Shown one piece after another: positions 6,777-15,250 of a stretch of 40,059 nt of DNA (its first letter is position 1; every line of letters starts with the position of its first letter). The translations under genes were made by a program, and so were the position numbers. The notes beneath the pieces were generated by a model, which saw only the letters and a list, made by a program, of their open reading frames with translations, did no database searches and was not told the DNA's origin. This stretch comes from an uncultured Shinella sp. GTDB lineage: Bacteria > Pseudomonadota > Alphaproteobacteria > Rhizobiales > Rhizobiaceae. The DNA lies in contig NZ_CAMLFY010000034.1 of NCBI RefSeq assembly GCF_946479415.1, positions 1-40,059 of the forward strand. Direction: 5' to 3'.

Positions 6777-7979
6777 ATGGCGTCTGTGTACAGTTCCGCG
6801 CGTTGCGCGGCGAAAACCCGTTCGGGTCGTTCCGGCGGTATCCTTCTCAGCGCATTGCTTGCTTGCGGCGTCATCGCCGGGTCCGCCTGGGCCGTCGTCT
6901 CGACGCTGGGTGCGATGCAGCATGCGGCTTCTTCCCTCACGGAAGGTAAGAAGAGTCTGTCGGCTCCCCTTCATGTCGCATCGCTCGCGACAGACAAGGG
7001 CAGCGCCGAGCGCTCGCTGAAAATCCAGAAATTCGCGCGTCTCTCCAAGCCGTCGGAAAGCGAACTGCGCCAGAAGCAGCTCACCGCGCAAGCGATCCAG
7101 GTCGCACACCAGCGCAAGATTTCGCTTCAGCTCGCCGCCGTCGTGAAGCGTGAAAAGGCGAAAGCCGCGATGATCGATGCGGCCGTGGCCCGCGCCGAGC
7201 GTTCGGTCGAGCAGGAAAAGGCCATCACCGGCCAGCCGACGCTCGTCACCGCGCTCATCGAGGATCAATCCGCCCGCAAGGACATCCAGCCCTTCGGCCT
7301 CGTCATGAAGAAACCGGATGTGGAGGAGGAAGACCTCCTCAGCGAAATCCCACTGCCGGAAGCCCGACCGGCGCTTGAGACGGTCACCATCGAAAAGCCT
7401 GTTATCGAGGAAAAGCCCGTTGCGCGCACCAACAAGCGTGACGATGCCAAGGCGAAGGACGGGCAAGAAGACGTCGCGCTCGTAAAGCCGGAGCGTTCGC
7501 TGTTCGGCGATCTCTTCAAGAGCAAGGGTTCCGGCACCGGCTGGCCGGGCCGCGGCACGAAGGTCGCGATCTATGACGTGTCGAATGCGACTGTCTATAT
7601 GCCCGACGGCACGAAGCTGCGCGCCCATTCCGGCATCGGCAAGATGCGCGACAACCCGGACTATGAGCACATCAAGATGACAGGCCCGACGCCGGCCGGC
7701 ATCTATCGCCTCAGGATGCGTGAGCAGCGCTTCCACGGCGTCGAAGCCATCCGCATGCTCTCCGTCGACGGACGCGATCCGAAGAACCGCACGGGTCTTC
7801 TGACGCACACCAATCTTCTGCGCGGTCAGAAGGGTTCGCATGGCTGCGTCGCCTTCCAGAACTACGAGCCGTTCCTCAAAGCCTTCAAGCGCGGCCACAT
7901 CACCATGATGGTCGTCGTGCCGGAAATCCCGTCGTCCCGCACGCAGCTCGCCGCGCTCTACCGCAAGGCCGGCGCCTGA
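6777..7979 (+). CDS. DUF2778 / L,D-transpeptidase-like membrane-anchored protein
   Basis: From the ATG at 6777 the protein has 400 residues: a short basic cytoplasmic lead, one hydrophobic segment (about residues 22-42, ILLSALLACGVIAGSAWAVV), a long charged linker (about 60-255) and a C-terminal catalytic domain. The end of the domain shows H344-TNLL and GSHGC357-VAF, the His and Cys arrangement of DUF2778 and YkuD-type enzymes that act on peptidoglycan stem peptides. A periplasmic cell-wall role is therefore likely; whether it is a transpeptidase or an endopeptidase like the Tlde1 toxins cannot be told. A longer frame from 6639 is rejected because its extra 46 residues look non-coding. No T6SS or immunity gene is adjacent. 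A strong terminator follows. Confidence 0.82.
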   Translation: MASVYSSARCAAKTRSGRSGGILLSALLACGVIAGSAWAVVSTLGAMQHAASSLTEGKKSLSAPLHVASLATDKGSAERSLKIQKFARLSKPSESELRQKQLTAQAIQVAHQRKISLQLAAVVKREKAKAAMIDAAVARAERSVEQEKAITGQPTLVTALIEDQSARKDIQPFGLVMKKPDVEEEDLLSEIPLPEARPALETVTIEKPVIEEKPVARTNKRDDAKAKDGQEDVALVKPERSLFGDLFKSKGSGTGWPGRGTKVAIYDVSNATVYMPDGTKLRAHSGIGKMRDNPDYEHIKMTGPTPAGIYRLRMREQRFHGVEAIRMLSVDGRDPKNRTGLLTHTNLLRGQKGSHGCVAFQNYEPFLKAFKRGHITMMVVVPEIPSSRTQLAALYRKAGA

Positions 7980-8002
7980 GCCGATCGAGACGTTTTCTTG
8001 TG

Positions 8003-8034
8003 AAAACCGGCGCCGTGTGGCGCCGGTTTTCGTT
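8003..8034 (+). terminator. Rho-independent terminator after the DUF2778 gene
   Basis: AAAACCGGCGCC (8003-8014) pairs perfectly with GGCGCCGGTTTT (8019-8030) around a GTGT loop, 24 bp past the stop codon. The A/T flanks make it usable in both directions. Confidence 0.85.
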
Positions 8035-8061
8035 TGTGGTCTCTTTGTCTCAATTTTTGCG

Positions 8062-8099
8062 CCTAACAACGGTTTGGTTTAGCAAAACCTAACGGTTTT
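8062..8099. promoter_or_regulatory. Repeats in the promoter region of the PAS chemotaxis receptor
   Basis: AACGGTTT occurs twice (8068-8075 and 8091-8098), each copy preceded by CCTAAC at a slightly different distance. Between them lies the dyad GGTTT-AGCA-AAACC (8076-8089). It lies 70-105 bp before the likely GTG start, so it may be a regulator site. No specific regulator is recognised. Confidence 0.3.
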
Positions 8100-8167
8100 C
8101 GATCAATTCTAGCCAATATCTGGTGCCGATCCCTGAAAAGGGAGCGCGTGGTGGTTGGGGAACGAAC

Positions 8168-9892
8168 GTGACTGCTTTCGATTTTGGAATGGATGCCCGT
8201 GCCGTGCTTGCGGCGATGAACAAATCGCAGGCAATCATCGAATTCGATCTGACCGGCAAGATTCTGCACGCCAACAAGAACTTTCTCGATGCTGTCGGCT
8301 ACGAGCTTTCGGAGATCGTCGGCAAGCACCATCGGATCTTCGTTGAGCCGGAAGAAGCGCGCTCGGCCGAATACGCAGCCTTCTGGGCGCAGCTTGCCGC
8401 AGGACGTTTCGATCAGCGCCAGTACAAGCGCGTTGCCAAGGGCGGTCGCGAGATCTGGATCGAGGCGTCCTACAATCCGGTTTTCCGCGGCAGCAAGCCT
8501 TACAAGGTCGTGAAGTTCGCGACCGATATCACCGCCGCCAAGCGCAAGGCGATGGAGGACGATGGCAAGCTGACGGCGCTCGGTCGCGCGCAGGCCGTCA
8601 TCGAGTTCACGCCGGACGGCCAGATCCTGACGGCCAACGGCAATTTCCTGTCGGCACTCGGCTATCAGTTGTCCGAGATCGTCGGCCGGCATCATTCCAT
8701 GTTCTGTCAGCCGGAGCATGTCGCGAGTGCGGCCTATCGCGACTTCTGGAAACGGCTCGCCGAGGGGCATTTCGTTTCCGACCAGTTCACGCGCATCACC
8801 AAGTGCGGCGGCAAGATCCACATCCAGGCTTCCTACAATCCGATCCTCGATGCGGATGGCCGGGTGTTCAAGGTCGTGAAGTTCGCGATCGACGTGACCG
8901 AGCGCGTGCGTGCGATCGAGGAGATCGGCGCCGGTCTCGGTCGTCTTGCCGAATGCAATATCCGCATGACGATCGACAATGATTTCATTCCGGAATTCGA
9001 GCCGCTCCGGCGCGACTTCAACAATTCGATCGGCGCCTTCCAGGAAACTTTGTCCGAGGTGCTCGACCAGACCTATACGCAAAACCGCAGCGGACAGGAC
9101 ATGCGCAAGGCGGCCGAGGAGCTTTCCGAGCGCACCCGCCAGCAGGCCGTCGCGCTGGAAGAGACCGCAGCCGCGCTGACACAGGCGACGGTTGCCGTTC
9201 GCTCCTCGACGGAGCGCACGCGCGAGACCCGCAAGCTCGTGCAGGATGCCCGCGCGTCTGCCAACACATCGGCCAATGTCGTGAACAATACAGTGAGCGC
9301 CATGCAGCGCATCGAATCCGCCTCGAGCGAGATCGGCCAGATCATCGGCGTCATCGACGAGATCGCCTTCCAGACCAATCTCCTGGCGCTCAATGCCGGC
9401 GTCGAGGCTGCACGCGCCGGCGAGGCGGGCAGGGGCTTTGCCGTCGTGGCGCAGGAAGTCCGCGAACTCGCCCAGCGTTCCGCCAAGGCGGCGCGCGAGA
9501 TCAAGACGTTGATCACCAATTCCAGCGCGGAGGTGCAGGAGGGCGTGCGGCTCGTCGGCGAAACCGGCCGGGCGCTGCGCGAAATCGAGAATTTCGTCGA
9601 AGAGATCGACCACAATGTCGATGCCATCGCCACCTCCGCCGCCGAACAGGCGAGCGGCCTGGAGGAGATCAGCGCGGCCGTCAGCGACGTCGACCGCATC
9701 ACGCAGGAAAACGCCGCCATGGTCGAGCACACGACTGCGACCAGCCAGACCCTTGCGGAAGGCGCCATCACGCTCAGCGAGCTGGTGAACCGCTTCCAGC
9801 TCAACCGCCGCACCCGCCGCCGGGACGGCAGCGAGATCTGGACACCGGAAGAGCGCGCCTCGCGTCTGGGGACGATGCGCAGGGCATCCTGA
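8168..9892 (+). CDS. Soluble methyl-accepting chemotaxis protein with two PAS domains
   Basis: From the GTG at 8168 the protein has 574 residues and no membrane segment. Two tandem PAS domains come first (about 10-125 and 130-245), each with a matching core: [18 protein letters not shown] / [28 protein letters not shown] / [10 protein letters not shown], then YNPV and KVVKFA. A linker precedes the methyl-accepting coiled coil, whose hairpin tip is [35 protein letters not shown] (in the 395-440 region). PAS domains in such receptors commonly sense redox state, often through FAD or haem; no ligand can be assigned. It would signal to CheA/CheW in the cytoplasm. There is no C-terminal CheR/CheB-tethering pentapeptide. 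A GTG at 8123 is possible, but GGGGAACG before 8168 fits better. No other che gene is nearby. Confidence 0.9.
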   Translation: MTAFDFGMDARAVLAAMNKSQAIIEFDLTGKILHANKNFLDAVGYELSEIVGKHHRIFVEPEEARSAEYAAFWAQLAAGRFDQRQYKRVAKGGREIWIEASYNPVFRGSKPYKVVKFATDITAAKRKAMEDDGKLTALGRAQAVIEFTPDGQILTANGNFLSALGYQLSEIVGRHHSMFCQPEHVASAAYRDFWKRLAEGHFVSDQFTRITKCGGKIHIQASYNPILDADGRVFKVVKFAIDVTERVRAIEEIGAGLGRLAECNIRMTIDNDFIPEFEPLRRDFNNSIGAFQETLSEVLDQTYTQNRSGQDMRKAAEELSERTRQQAVALEETAAALTQATVAVRSSTERTRETRKLVQDARASANTSANVVNNTVSAMQRIESASSEIGQIIGVIDEIAFQTNLLALNAGVEAARAGEAGRGFAVVAQEVRELAQRSAKAAREIKTLITNSSAEVQEGVRLVGETGRALREIENFVEEIDHNVDAIATSAAEQASGLEEISAAVSDVDRITQENAAMVEHTTATSQTLAEGAITLSELVNRFQLNRRTRRRDGSEIWTPEERASRLGTMRRAS

Positions 9893-9905
9893 CAAAAGGA
9901 AATGC

Positions 9906-9924
9906 GGGGCCGTCAGGCGGCCCC
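9906..9924. terminator. GC-rich hairpin between convergent receptor and helicase genes
   Basis: GGGGCCG (9906-9912) and CGGCCCC (9918-9924) form a 7-bp stem with a TCAGG loop in the 33-bp gap between two convergent stops. It lacks an adjacent T tract on either strand, so terminator strength is uncertain. Confidence 0.45.
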
Positions 9925-9925
9925 A

Positions 9926-12391
9926 TCACGCCTTGTTGACGAAACCGTCGAGCACGCGTTTCTGGCCGGCGCGGTCGAAATCGATCGTCAGCTTGTTGCC
10001 TTCGATCGCCGAGACATTGCCGTTGCCGAATTTCATGTGGAAGACCCGGTCGCCGACGGAGAATTTCGACGGTTCGGTCATGGTGGATTTCGCGACCAGT
10101 TCCCCGTCGATCGTCTTCGAGCGCGGGCCGCTTTCGCCATAGCCGATGCGTTCCACCGCGTGGCCGGAGCGTGAGCCCCAATTGTCGCGCGTCGCATCCG
10201 TGCGGTTCGCCTGCGCGCGCCGCCAGCCGGGCGTCGAATAGGCGTTCTGGAACGGCTCCTGCTTGTCGAAACGAGACTGGCCGTAACCGCCGCCACGACC
10301 GTAGCCGCCATAGGATTGTTCGACTTCCGCCACCTCGACATGACCTTCCGGCAATTCGTCGAGGAAGCGCGAGGGTAGCGTCGATTGCCAGAGGCCGTGG
10401 ATGCGGCGGTTCGAGACGAACCAGATGTGGCAGCGGCGCTTGGCGCGCGTGATGCCGACATAGGCGAGGCGCCGTTCTTCCTCGAGGCCGGAGCGGCCAC
10501 CCTCATCCAGCGCGCGCTGGTGCGGGAAGAGGCCTTCCTCCCAGCCGGGCAGAAAGACAGTCTCGAATTCGAGGCCCTTGGCCGAATGCAGCGTCATGAT
10601 CGAGACGGCATCGAGCTCCGCGTTCTGCTCGGCATCCATGACCAGCGAAACGTGATCGAGGAAGCCGCGCAGCGATTCGAAGGCCTCCATCGAGCGGATG
10701 AGTTCCTTGAGGTTTTCCAATCGGCCCGGCGCTTCGGCCGATTTGTCGGCCTGCCACATGGCGGTATAGCCGCTCTCGTCGAGGATCTGCTCGGCAAGCT
10801 CGGTGTGCGGCGTGGTCTCCAGCAGCGATTGCCAGCGGCGGAAATCCGTCACGACGTCGAACAGCGCCTTGCGCGCCTTCGGCTTCAGCTCGTCCGTCTC
10901 GATGATATCGGCGGCGGCGGCGAGCATGGGGATGTCGCGGGCGCGGGCATAGTCATGCAAGTTGCGGATCGTGGTATCGCCAAGGCCGCGCTTCGGCGTG
11001 TTGACGATGCGCTCGAAGGCGAGGTCGTCGGCCGGCTGGCTGACGAGGCGCAGATAGGCCATGGCGTCGCGGATTTCGAGGCGCTCGTAGAAGCGCGGGC
11101 CGCCGATGACGCGGTAATTGACGCCGAGCGTGACGAAACGGTCTTCGAATTCGCGCATCTGGAAGGACGCGCGCACCAGGATCGCCATGTCGTTGAGCTT
11201 GTGCTCCTTGCGTTGGAGCTGCTCGATCTCCTCGCCGACGGCGCGCGCCTCTTCTTCCGAATCCCAGGCCGCGTGAACGATGACCTTGTCATCGTCAGGA
11301 TCGTGCCGGTCGGTGAAGAGCGTCTTGCCGAGCCGGTCCTCGTTATGGGCGATCAGATGGCCGGCCGCACCGAGGATATGGGCCGTGGAGCGATAATTGC
11401 GCTCCAGCTTGACGACCTTGGCGCCGGGAAAATCCTTCTCGAAACGCAGGATGTTGTCCACCTCCGCGCCGCGCCAGCCATAGATCGACTGGTCGTCGTC
11501 GCCGACGCAGCAGACATTCTGCGGCGTGCCCTTGGGGCGCTGGGCGAGCAGGCGCAGCCACATATATTGGGCGGTGTTGGTGTCCTGATACTCGTCGACA
11601 AGGATATAGCGGAATTTCTGATGGTACTCGGCCAGCACATCCGGATTGGCCCGGAACATCCGGATCGGGTGCAGCAGCAGGTCGCCGAAATCGCAGGCAT
11701 TCAGCGTCTTCAGGCGGTTCTGGTAGGCGACGTAGAGTTCGCGGCCCTTGCCGTTGGCGAAGGCGCGCGCGTCGCCTTCCGGGATCTGCGCCGGGTCGAG
11801 GCCCTTGTTCTTCCAGCCGTCGATCATGCCGGCGAACTGTTTGGCCGGCCAGCGCTTGTCGTCGATGCTTTCGGCTTGCAGGATTTGCTTGATCAGGCGC
11901 ACGACGTCATCGGTGTCGAGGATGGAGAAATCCGAGCGCAGGCCGACGAGTTCGGCGTGGCGGCGCAGGAGTTTCACGCCGATCGAGTGGAAGGTGCCGA
12001 GCCACGGCATGCCCTCGACGGCGCCGCCGACCAGGAGGCCGATGCGCTCCTTCATTTCGCGCGCGGCCTTGTTGGTGAAGGTCACGGCGAGCAACTGGCT
12101 GGGGAAGGCGCGGCCGGTGGCGAGGATATGGGCGATGCGGGTGGTGAGCACGCGCGTCTTGCCGGTGCCGGCGCCGGCGAGCACCAGAACGGGGCCGTCG
12201 ACGGTCTCGACCGCCTCGCGCTGTTCGGGATTGAGGCCGGAAAGGTAGTCCGGCGCGCGCTGCGCATCGCGGGCCGCCATGGCGCGCGCGGCGATACCGA
12301 TGCCGCCGGACGGCTTGGCCGGGGCTGTGGGCTTGGCGCCGAGTTGCGGGTCTTCATCGAAGAAGGGAATGTCGTCGTAACCGCTGGTCAT
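9926..12391 (-). CDS. uvrD: UvrD/PcrA-type superfamily 1A DNA helicase
   Basis: The 821-residue protein carries the SF1A helicase motifs in order: Walker A AGAGTGKT (residues 72-79), motif Ia TFTNKAAREM, Walker B VDEYQDTN, motif III GDDDQSIYGWRGA, motif IV LERNYRS, motif V TLHSAKGLEFE and motif VI VGITRAKRR. The C-terminus ends in a Tudor-like segment (VGDRVFHMKFGNGNV...), as in PcrA and UvrD, where it contacts RNA polymerase. These 3'-to-5' helicases work in nucleotide-excision and mismatch repair and remove stalled proteins. The roughly 45-residue N-terminal extension rich in Pro/Ala is common in alphaproteobacterial copies. The ATG at 12391 is used; a TTG three codons earlier is also in frame, and neither has a strong ribosome site. 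The gene is transcribed alone. Confidence 0.95.
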   Translation of the reverse strand: MTSGYDDIPFFDEDPQLGAKPTAPAKPSGGIGIAARAMAARDAQRAPDYLSGLNPEQREAVETVDGPVLVLAGAGTGKTRVLTTRIAHILATGRAFPSQLLAVTFTNKAAREMKERIGLLVGGAVEGMPWLGTFHSIGVKLLRRHAELVGLRSDFSILDTDDVVRLIKQILQAESIDDKRWPAKQFAGMIDGWKNKGLDPAQIPEGDARAFANGKGRELYVAYQNRLKTLNACDFGDLLLHPIRMFRANPDVLAEYHQKFRYILVDEYQDTNTAQYMWLRLLAQRPKGTPQNVCCVGDDDQSIYGWRGAEVDNILRFEKDFPGAKVVKLERNYRSTAHILGAAGHLIAHNEDRLGKTLFTDRHDPDDDKVIVHAAWDSEEEARAVGEEIEQLQRKEHKLNDMAILVRASFQMREFEDRFVTLGVNYRVIGGPRFYERLEIRDAMAYLRLVSQPADDLAFERIVNTPKRGLGDTTIRNLHDYARARDIPMLAAAADIIETDELKPKARKALFDVVTDFRRWQSLLETTPHTELAEQILDESGYTAMWQADKSAEAPGRLENLKELIRSMEAFESLRGFLDHVSLVMDAEQNAELDAVSIMTLHSAKGLEFETVFLPGWEEGLFPHQRALDEGGRSGLEEERRLAYVGITRAKRRCHIWFVSNRRIHGLWQSTLPSRFLDELPEGHVEVAEVEQSYGGYGRGGGYGQSRFDKQEPFQNAYSTPGWRRAQANRTDATRDNWGSRSGHAVERIGYGESGPRSKTIDGELVAKSTMTEPSKFSVGDRVFHMKFGNGNVSAIEGNKLTIDFDRAGQKRVLDGFVNKA

Positions 12392-12494
12392 GCGGCTCAA
12401 TGTAGTGATTCGGGTCCGAAAGACCAGTTTTCCGTTCTGCTTTTATTCCGCCGGGGAAAAGATTGGCCAGGAGAGTGTGGAAAGCGACGCCGGC

Positions 12495-12908
12495 TCAGGG
12501 CTTTGCGCGCTCCGCATCGAACACGGTATCCACGGGCAATTGCAGCGCCGTCGCCAGTTGGTTGGTCTTGCCGGCAAGCGAGACGATGGCGAGCAGCTCG
12601 CCATATTGTGCATCCGTCATGCCCTTGGCCTTGGCGGCGGCGGTGTGGGAGTGGACGCAGTAGCTGCAACCGTTCGTGACGGAGACGGCGATATAGAGCA
12701 TTTCCTTGATAAGCGGATCGAGCGTCGAGGGCGTTGCCATGACAGCCTTCACCTCCGCCCAGGTGCGCTCCAGCAGCACCGGATCGAAGGCGAGGTAGCG
12801 CCACATATTGTTGACGAAATCCGATTTTCTGACGGCGCGGATGTCGTCGAAGACGGCCTTGACGCGCGGATCCGCTTCGATGTCTTCGGCTGGCTTGACG
12901 GTGCTCAT
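12495..12908 (-). CDS. Carboxymuconolactone decarboxylase / AhpD-like protein
   Basis: This 137-residue protein has the AhpD core: E69, eleven residues, then C81-SY-C84-VHS-H88. In AhpD the CxxC pair is a redox-active disulfide reductase centre fed by the neighbouring Glu and His. True carboxymuconolactone decarboxylases lack the full set, so a peroxidatic or thiol role is more likely than beta-ketoadipate catabolism, and no pca gene is nearby. Length and the IKEMLYIAVSVTNG lead-in fit the CMD family. CCGGAGGAG precedes the ATG. It lies 48 bp downstream of the Tat-exported cyclase gene on the same strand and is probably the second gene of that operon. No ahpC is adjacent. Confidence 0.88.
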   Translation of the reverse strand: MSTVKPAEDIEADPRVKAVFDDIRAVRKSDFVNNMWRYLAFDPVLLERTWAEVKAVMATPSTLDPLIKEMLYIAVSVTNGCSYCVHSHTAAAKAKGMTDAQYGELLAIVSLAGKTNQLATALQLPVDTVFDAERAKP

Positions 12909-12956
12909 GGTGGTCTCCTCCGGAAAGGCCGGCGGCGAACCGCCGGCCGGCAGACA

Positions 12957-13778
12957 TCAGGCGAGTGCGAAGACGCGGGATGGGCCGCCCGTGCCGCCGC
13001 GCACTTTCGGCGCCCCGACGAAGATCGTTGCGCCCTTTGCCGGAAGCTGGTCCAGATTGGCCGCGCCTTCAAGCCCCCAGTGGCCGGAGGAGAGCCAGGC
13101 ATAATGCGTGGCGAAATCCGGCGAGAGGCCGTAGTCGAGCGAGAGCGTATCGACGGCGATGCCGACGGCGCTGGAATTTTCCGCCAGATACTGCACCGCT
13201 TCGACGTGGAAGCCGGGGAAATGCATCTTGCCCTCGGTATCGGCATTGCGGAATTTGTCGGTGCCGAGATGTTTGCCCCAACCGGAATTCAGCGCCACGC
13301 AGGCCTTCTCCGGCAGGTCGCCATTGGCTGCGATCCACGCCTTGATATCGTCTGGCGTCAGCTGGGCGTCCGGGCTGGCATCGGCCTTTTCCCGGATGTC
13401 GATGACGGCGAGCGGCACGACCAGGTCGGAGACCGGGATTTCGGCGACCGATGTGCCGTCCTCGGAAAAGTGCAGCGGCGCATCGAGATGCGTGCCGGTG
13501 TGTTCGTTGACGCGCAGCTCGAAGAGATTGAACTTGTGTTCCTTGTAATTGAACTTCTGTTCGCGCCAGAACTGCTGCTGGCCGAAGAAGGTCGGAAACT
13601 CCTCGTAAAGCTCGTGCGTCAGGTCCGTCACCTTCGACGGCGCCTGGGCGAGCGCGGGGCTCAGCGCGCCCGAACTTGCGGCGGCAACGGCGGCCCCGCC
13701 CGCGGCGGCGGCGCGGAAGAAACTGCGTCTCGAAAGCATGCGGGATTTCACGGAGTCAATAATGCAGGCGTCGCACAT
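12957..13778 (-). CDS. Tat-exported cyclase-family (kynurenine-formamidase-like) hydrolase
   Basis: The 273-residue protein has a twin-arginine signal (SRRSFFRA, R17-R18), an Ala-rich hydrophobic stretch and a probable cleavage after ALAQA (about residue 46). The mature domain carries the cyclase-family metal site H93-T-G-T-H97-L-D99-APLH103-F; the family contains kynurenine formamidase, isatin hydrolase and polyketide cyclases, usually Mn or Zn enzymes. Export through Tat implies folding with metal before transport and a periplasmic substrate, which makes tryptophan catabolism unlikely. The unusually long start MCDACIIDSVKSRM is supported by AGAGGGGAAACC before the ATG, though Met14 would also give a Tat signal. 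It probably forms an operon with the CMD-family gene that follows. Confidence 0.87.
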   Translation of the reverse strand: MCDACIIDSVKSRMLSRRSFFRAAAAGGAAVAAASSGALSPALAQAPSKVTDLTHELYEEFPTFFGQQQFWREQKFNYKEHKFNLFELRVNEHTGTHLDAPLHFSEDGTSVAEIPVSDLVVPLAVIDIREKADASPDAQLTPDDIKAWIAANGDLPEKACVALNSGWGKHLGTDKFRNADTEGKMHFPGFHVEAVQYLAENSSAVGIAVDTLSLDYGLSPDFATHYAWLSSGHWGLEGAANLDQLPAKGATIFVGAPKVRGGTGGPSRVFALA

Positions 13779-13929
13779 GGTTTCCCCTCTCGTTCAATAG
13801 GTTTATGAAAGAATACTGAAATAGTTCGTGGCGTGTGGGCCGACAGAAACGCTATCACAAGGGAAAGGGGCGTCCAGTCCCGCCCATGCTCGGATAGGGG
13901 GCGTCAGGGGAAGATTTCTCCACGTTTTC

Positions 13930-13975
13930 TTACATTTCGGTAACAGATCGCGGCCGCAATCTTACAATTCCGTAA
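13930..13975. promoter_or_regulatory. Two matching palindromes in the region between the cyclase and RND efflux genes
   Basis: TTACATTTCGGTAA (13930-13943) and TTACAATTCCGTAA (13962-13975) share the dyad TTAC-N6-GTAA and are also direct copies of each other (TCTTACA-TTC-GTAA), spaced 32 bp, about three helical turns. They lie 100-145 bp upstream of the adaptor ATG. This looks like a pair of dimer sites for one regulator, for example a two-component response regulator or a TetR/MarR repressor of the pump. No regulator gene is adjacent. Confidence 0.5.
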
Positions 13976-14074
13976 TGATCCGATTCTTTCATTGCCGGTT
14001 CATTTCCAAAACGGGATACTCGCCCTATGTCGCACTGCAAAATGTGACGTTCGCTTCCATCGGAGAGAGAGTGC

Positions 14075-15250
14075 ATGCGGGTTTGGAAACAGCTCCTTAT
14101 CGGCCTTGGCGTCATTTCGGCCGGGGTTCTGCTCTGGGGTCGCTTCGCGCCCGGCGCAAACGGGGTGCTGACGGCCGCTGGCCTGCCGGCGCCGCTCGTT
14201 GCGGCCATCGCGCCCGCTTCTGAGGAGAAGGCGGATGGTGGAAATCAGGGCGGCGGGCGTCGCGGGGGTTTCGGCGGCGGGCCGACGCTGGTCGCCACCA
14301 AGCCGGTCGCCATGGCAACCGTCAACGACCGGCTGAACGCCATCGGAGACGGCGAGGCGATCCGCACCGTGACGGTCACGCCCTATGCCACCGGCAACCT
14401 CACCGAAGTCCTCGTCGAATCCGGAACGCGGGTGGAGCAGGGGGCGGTCATCGCGCGGCTCGACAGCGACGAGCAGAAGATCGCTGCCGATCAGGCGCGT
14501 GTCACCGTCGAGGCGGCCCAGCAGAAACTGAAGCGCCTGGAAAACCTGCGTTCCTCCACCAGCACGGCCGACCTTCAGGATGCGCAGACGGCGCTGAAGG
14601 CCGCCGAACTCGCTCTTCGCAATGCCGAACTGACGCTGCGCCGCCGCGATATCACGGCACCCTATAGCGGCGTGGTCGGCATCATCTCCGTCAATCCGGG
14701 CGACTATGTCACGACCTCCACCGCCATTGCCCGCATCGATGACCGTTCGGAAATCCTCGTCGATTACTGGGTGCCGGAGCGCTTCGCTGTCAGCGTCAAG
14801 GTTGGTGGAGAGGTCAGTGCCACGGCCGTCGCGCGGCCGGGCGAGACCTTCACGGGAACCGTGCAGGCGATCGACAACCGTATAGACCAGGAAAGCCGCA
14901 CGCTGCGCGTCCGCGCGCGCATCGCCAATCCCGACGACGTGCTGCGCGCCGGCATGTCCTTCCAGGTGACCATGCGCTTTGCCGGCGATCTCTATCCGAG
15001 CGTCGATCCACTCTCACTCCAGTGGAGCGCCGACGGTTCCTATATCTGGCGCGTGAAGGGCGACAAGGTCGAGCGCGTGCCCGTGCATATCGTGCAGCGC
15101 AATCCCGACAAGGTGCTGGTCAAGGCCGAGCTTGCCGAGGGCGACGCCGTCGTGACCGAAGGCGTGCAGACGCTGCGGCAGGGCGGCGCGGTGCGCACTG
15201 CCGAAGAGCGCTCCACCAAGGATAAGCCTGCCGTCGCGGAGGGCACGTGA
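14075..15250 (+). CDS. RND efflux periplasmic adaptor (membrane fusion protein)
   Basis: The protein has 391 residues. It has an N-terminal membrane anchor (about residues 5-22), not a lipobox, and a Gly-rich linker (GGNQGGGRRGGFGGG, near residues 55-70). The HlyD-type core follows: a lipoyl half (VTPYATGNLTEVLVESGTRVEQGAVIARLD), a helical hairpin (about 128-185), the second lipoyl half (RRRDITAPYSGVVGIISVNPGDYV) and beta-barrel/membrane-proximal domains. Adaptors of this family bridge an inner-membrane RND pump to an outer-membrane TolC channel. CGGAGAGAGAG before the ATG fixes the start. The stop overlaps the permease start by one base (TGATG), so the two are translationally coupled. No TolC-type gene is in the operon, so a separately encoded channel is assumed. 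Substrate unknown. Confidence 0.93.
   Translation: MRVWKQLLIGLGVISAGVLLWGRFAPGANGVLTAAGLPAPLVAAIAPASEEKADGGNQGGGRRGGFGGGPTLVATKPVAMATVNDRLNAIGDGEAIRTVTVTPYATGNLTEVLVESGTRVEQGAVIARLDSDEQKIAADQARVTVEAAQQKLKRLENLRSSTSTADLQDAQTALKAAELALRNAELTLRRRDITAPYSGVVGIISVNPGDYVTTSTAIARIDDRSEILVDYWVPERFAVSVKVGGEVSATAVARPGETFTGTVQAIDNRIDQESRTLRVRARIANPDDVLRAGMSFQVTMRFAGDLYPSVDPLSLQWSADGSYIWRVKGDKVERVPVHIVQRNPDKVLVKAELAEGDAVVTEGVQTLRQGGAVRTAEERSTKDKPAVAEGT

Noticed and set aside
8063..9895. A 610-codon minus-strand frame opposite the chemoreceptor
   Set aside because: Antisense to two PAS domains and the conserved MCP tip; composition typical of a shadow.
10385..12679. A 764-codon open frame on the plus strand opposite uvrD
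   Set aside because: It lies antisense to a helicase with every motif intact; the translation is a low-information Asp/Gly/Ala/Arg mixture typical of GC-rich shadow frames.
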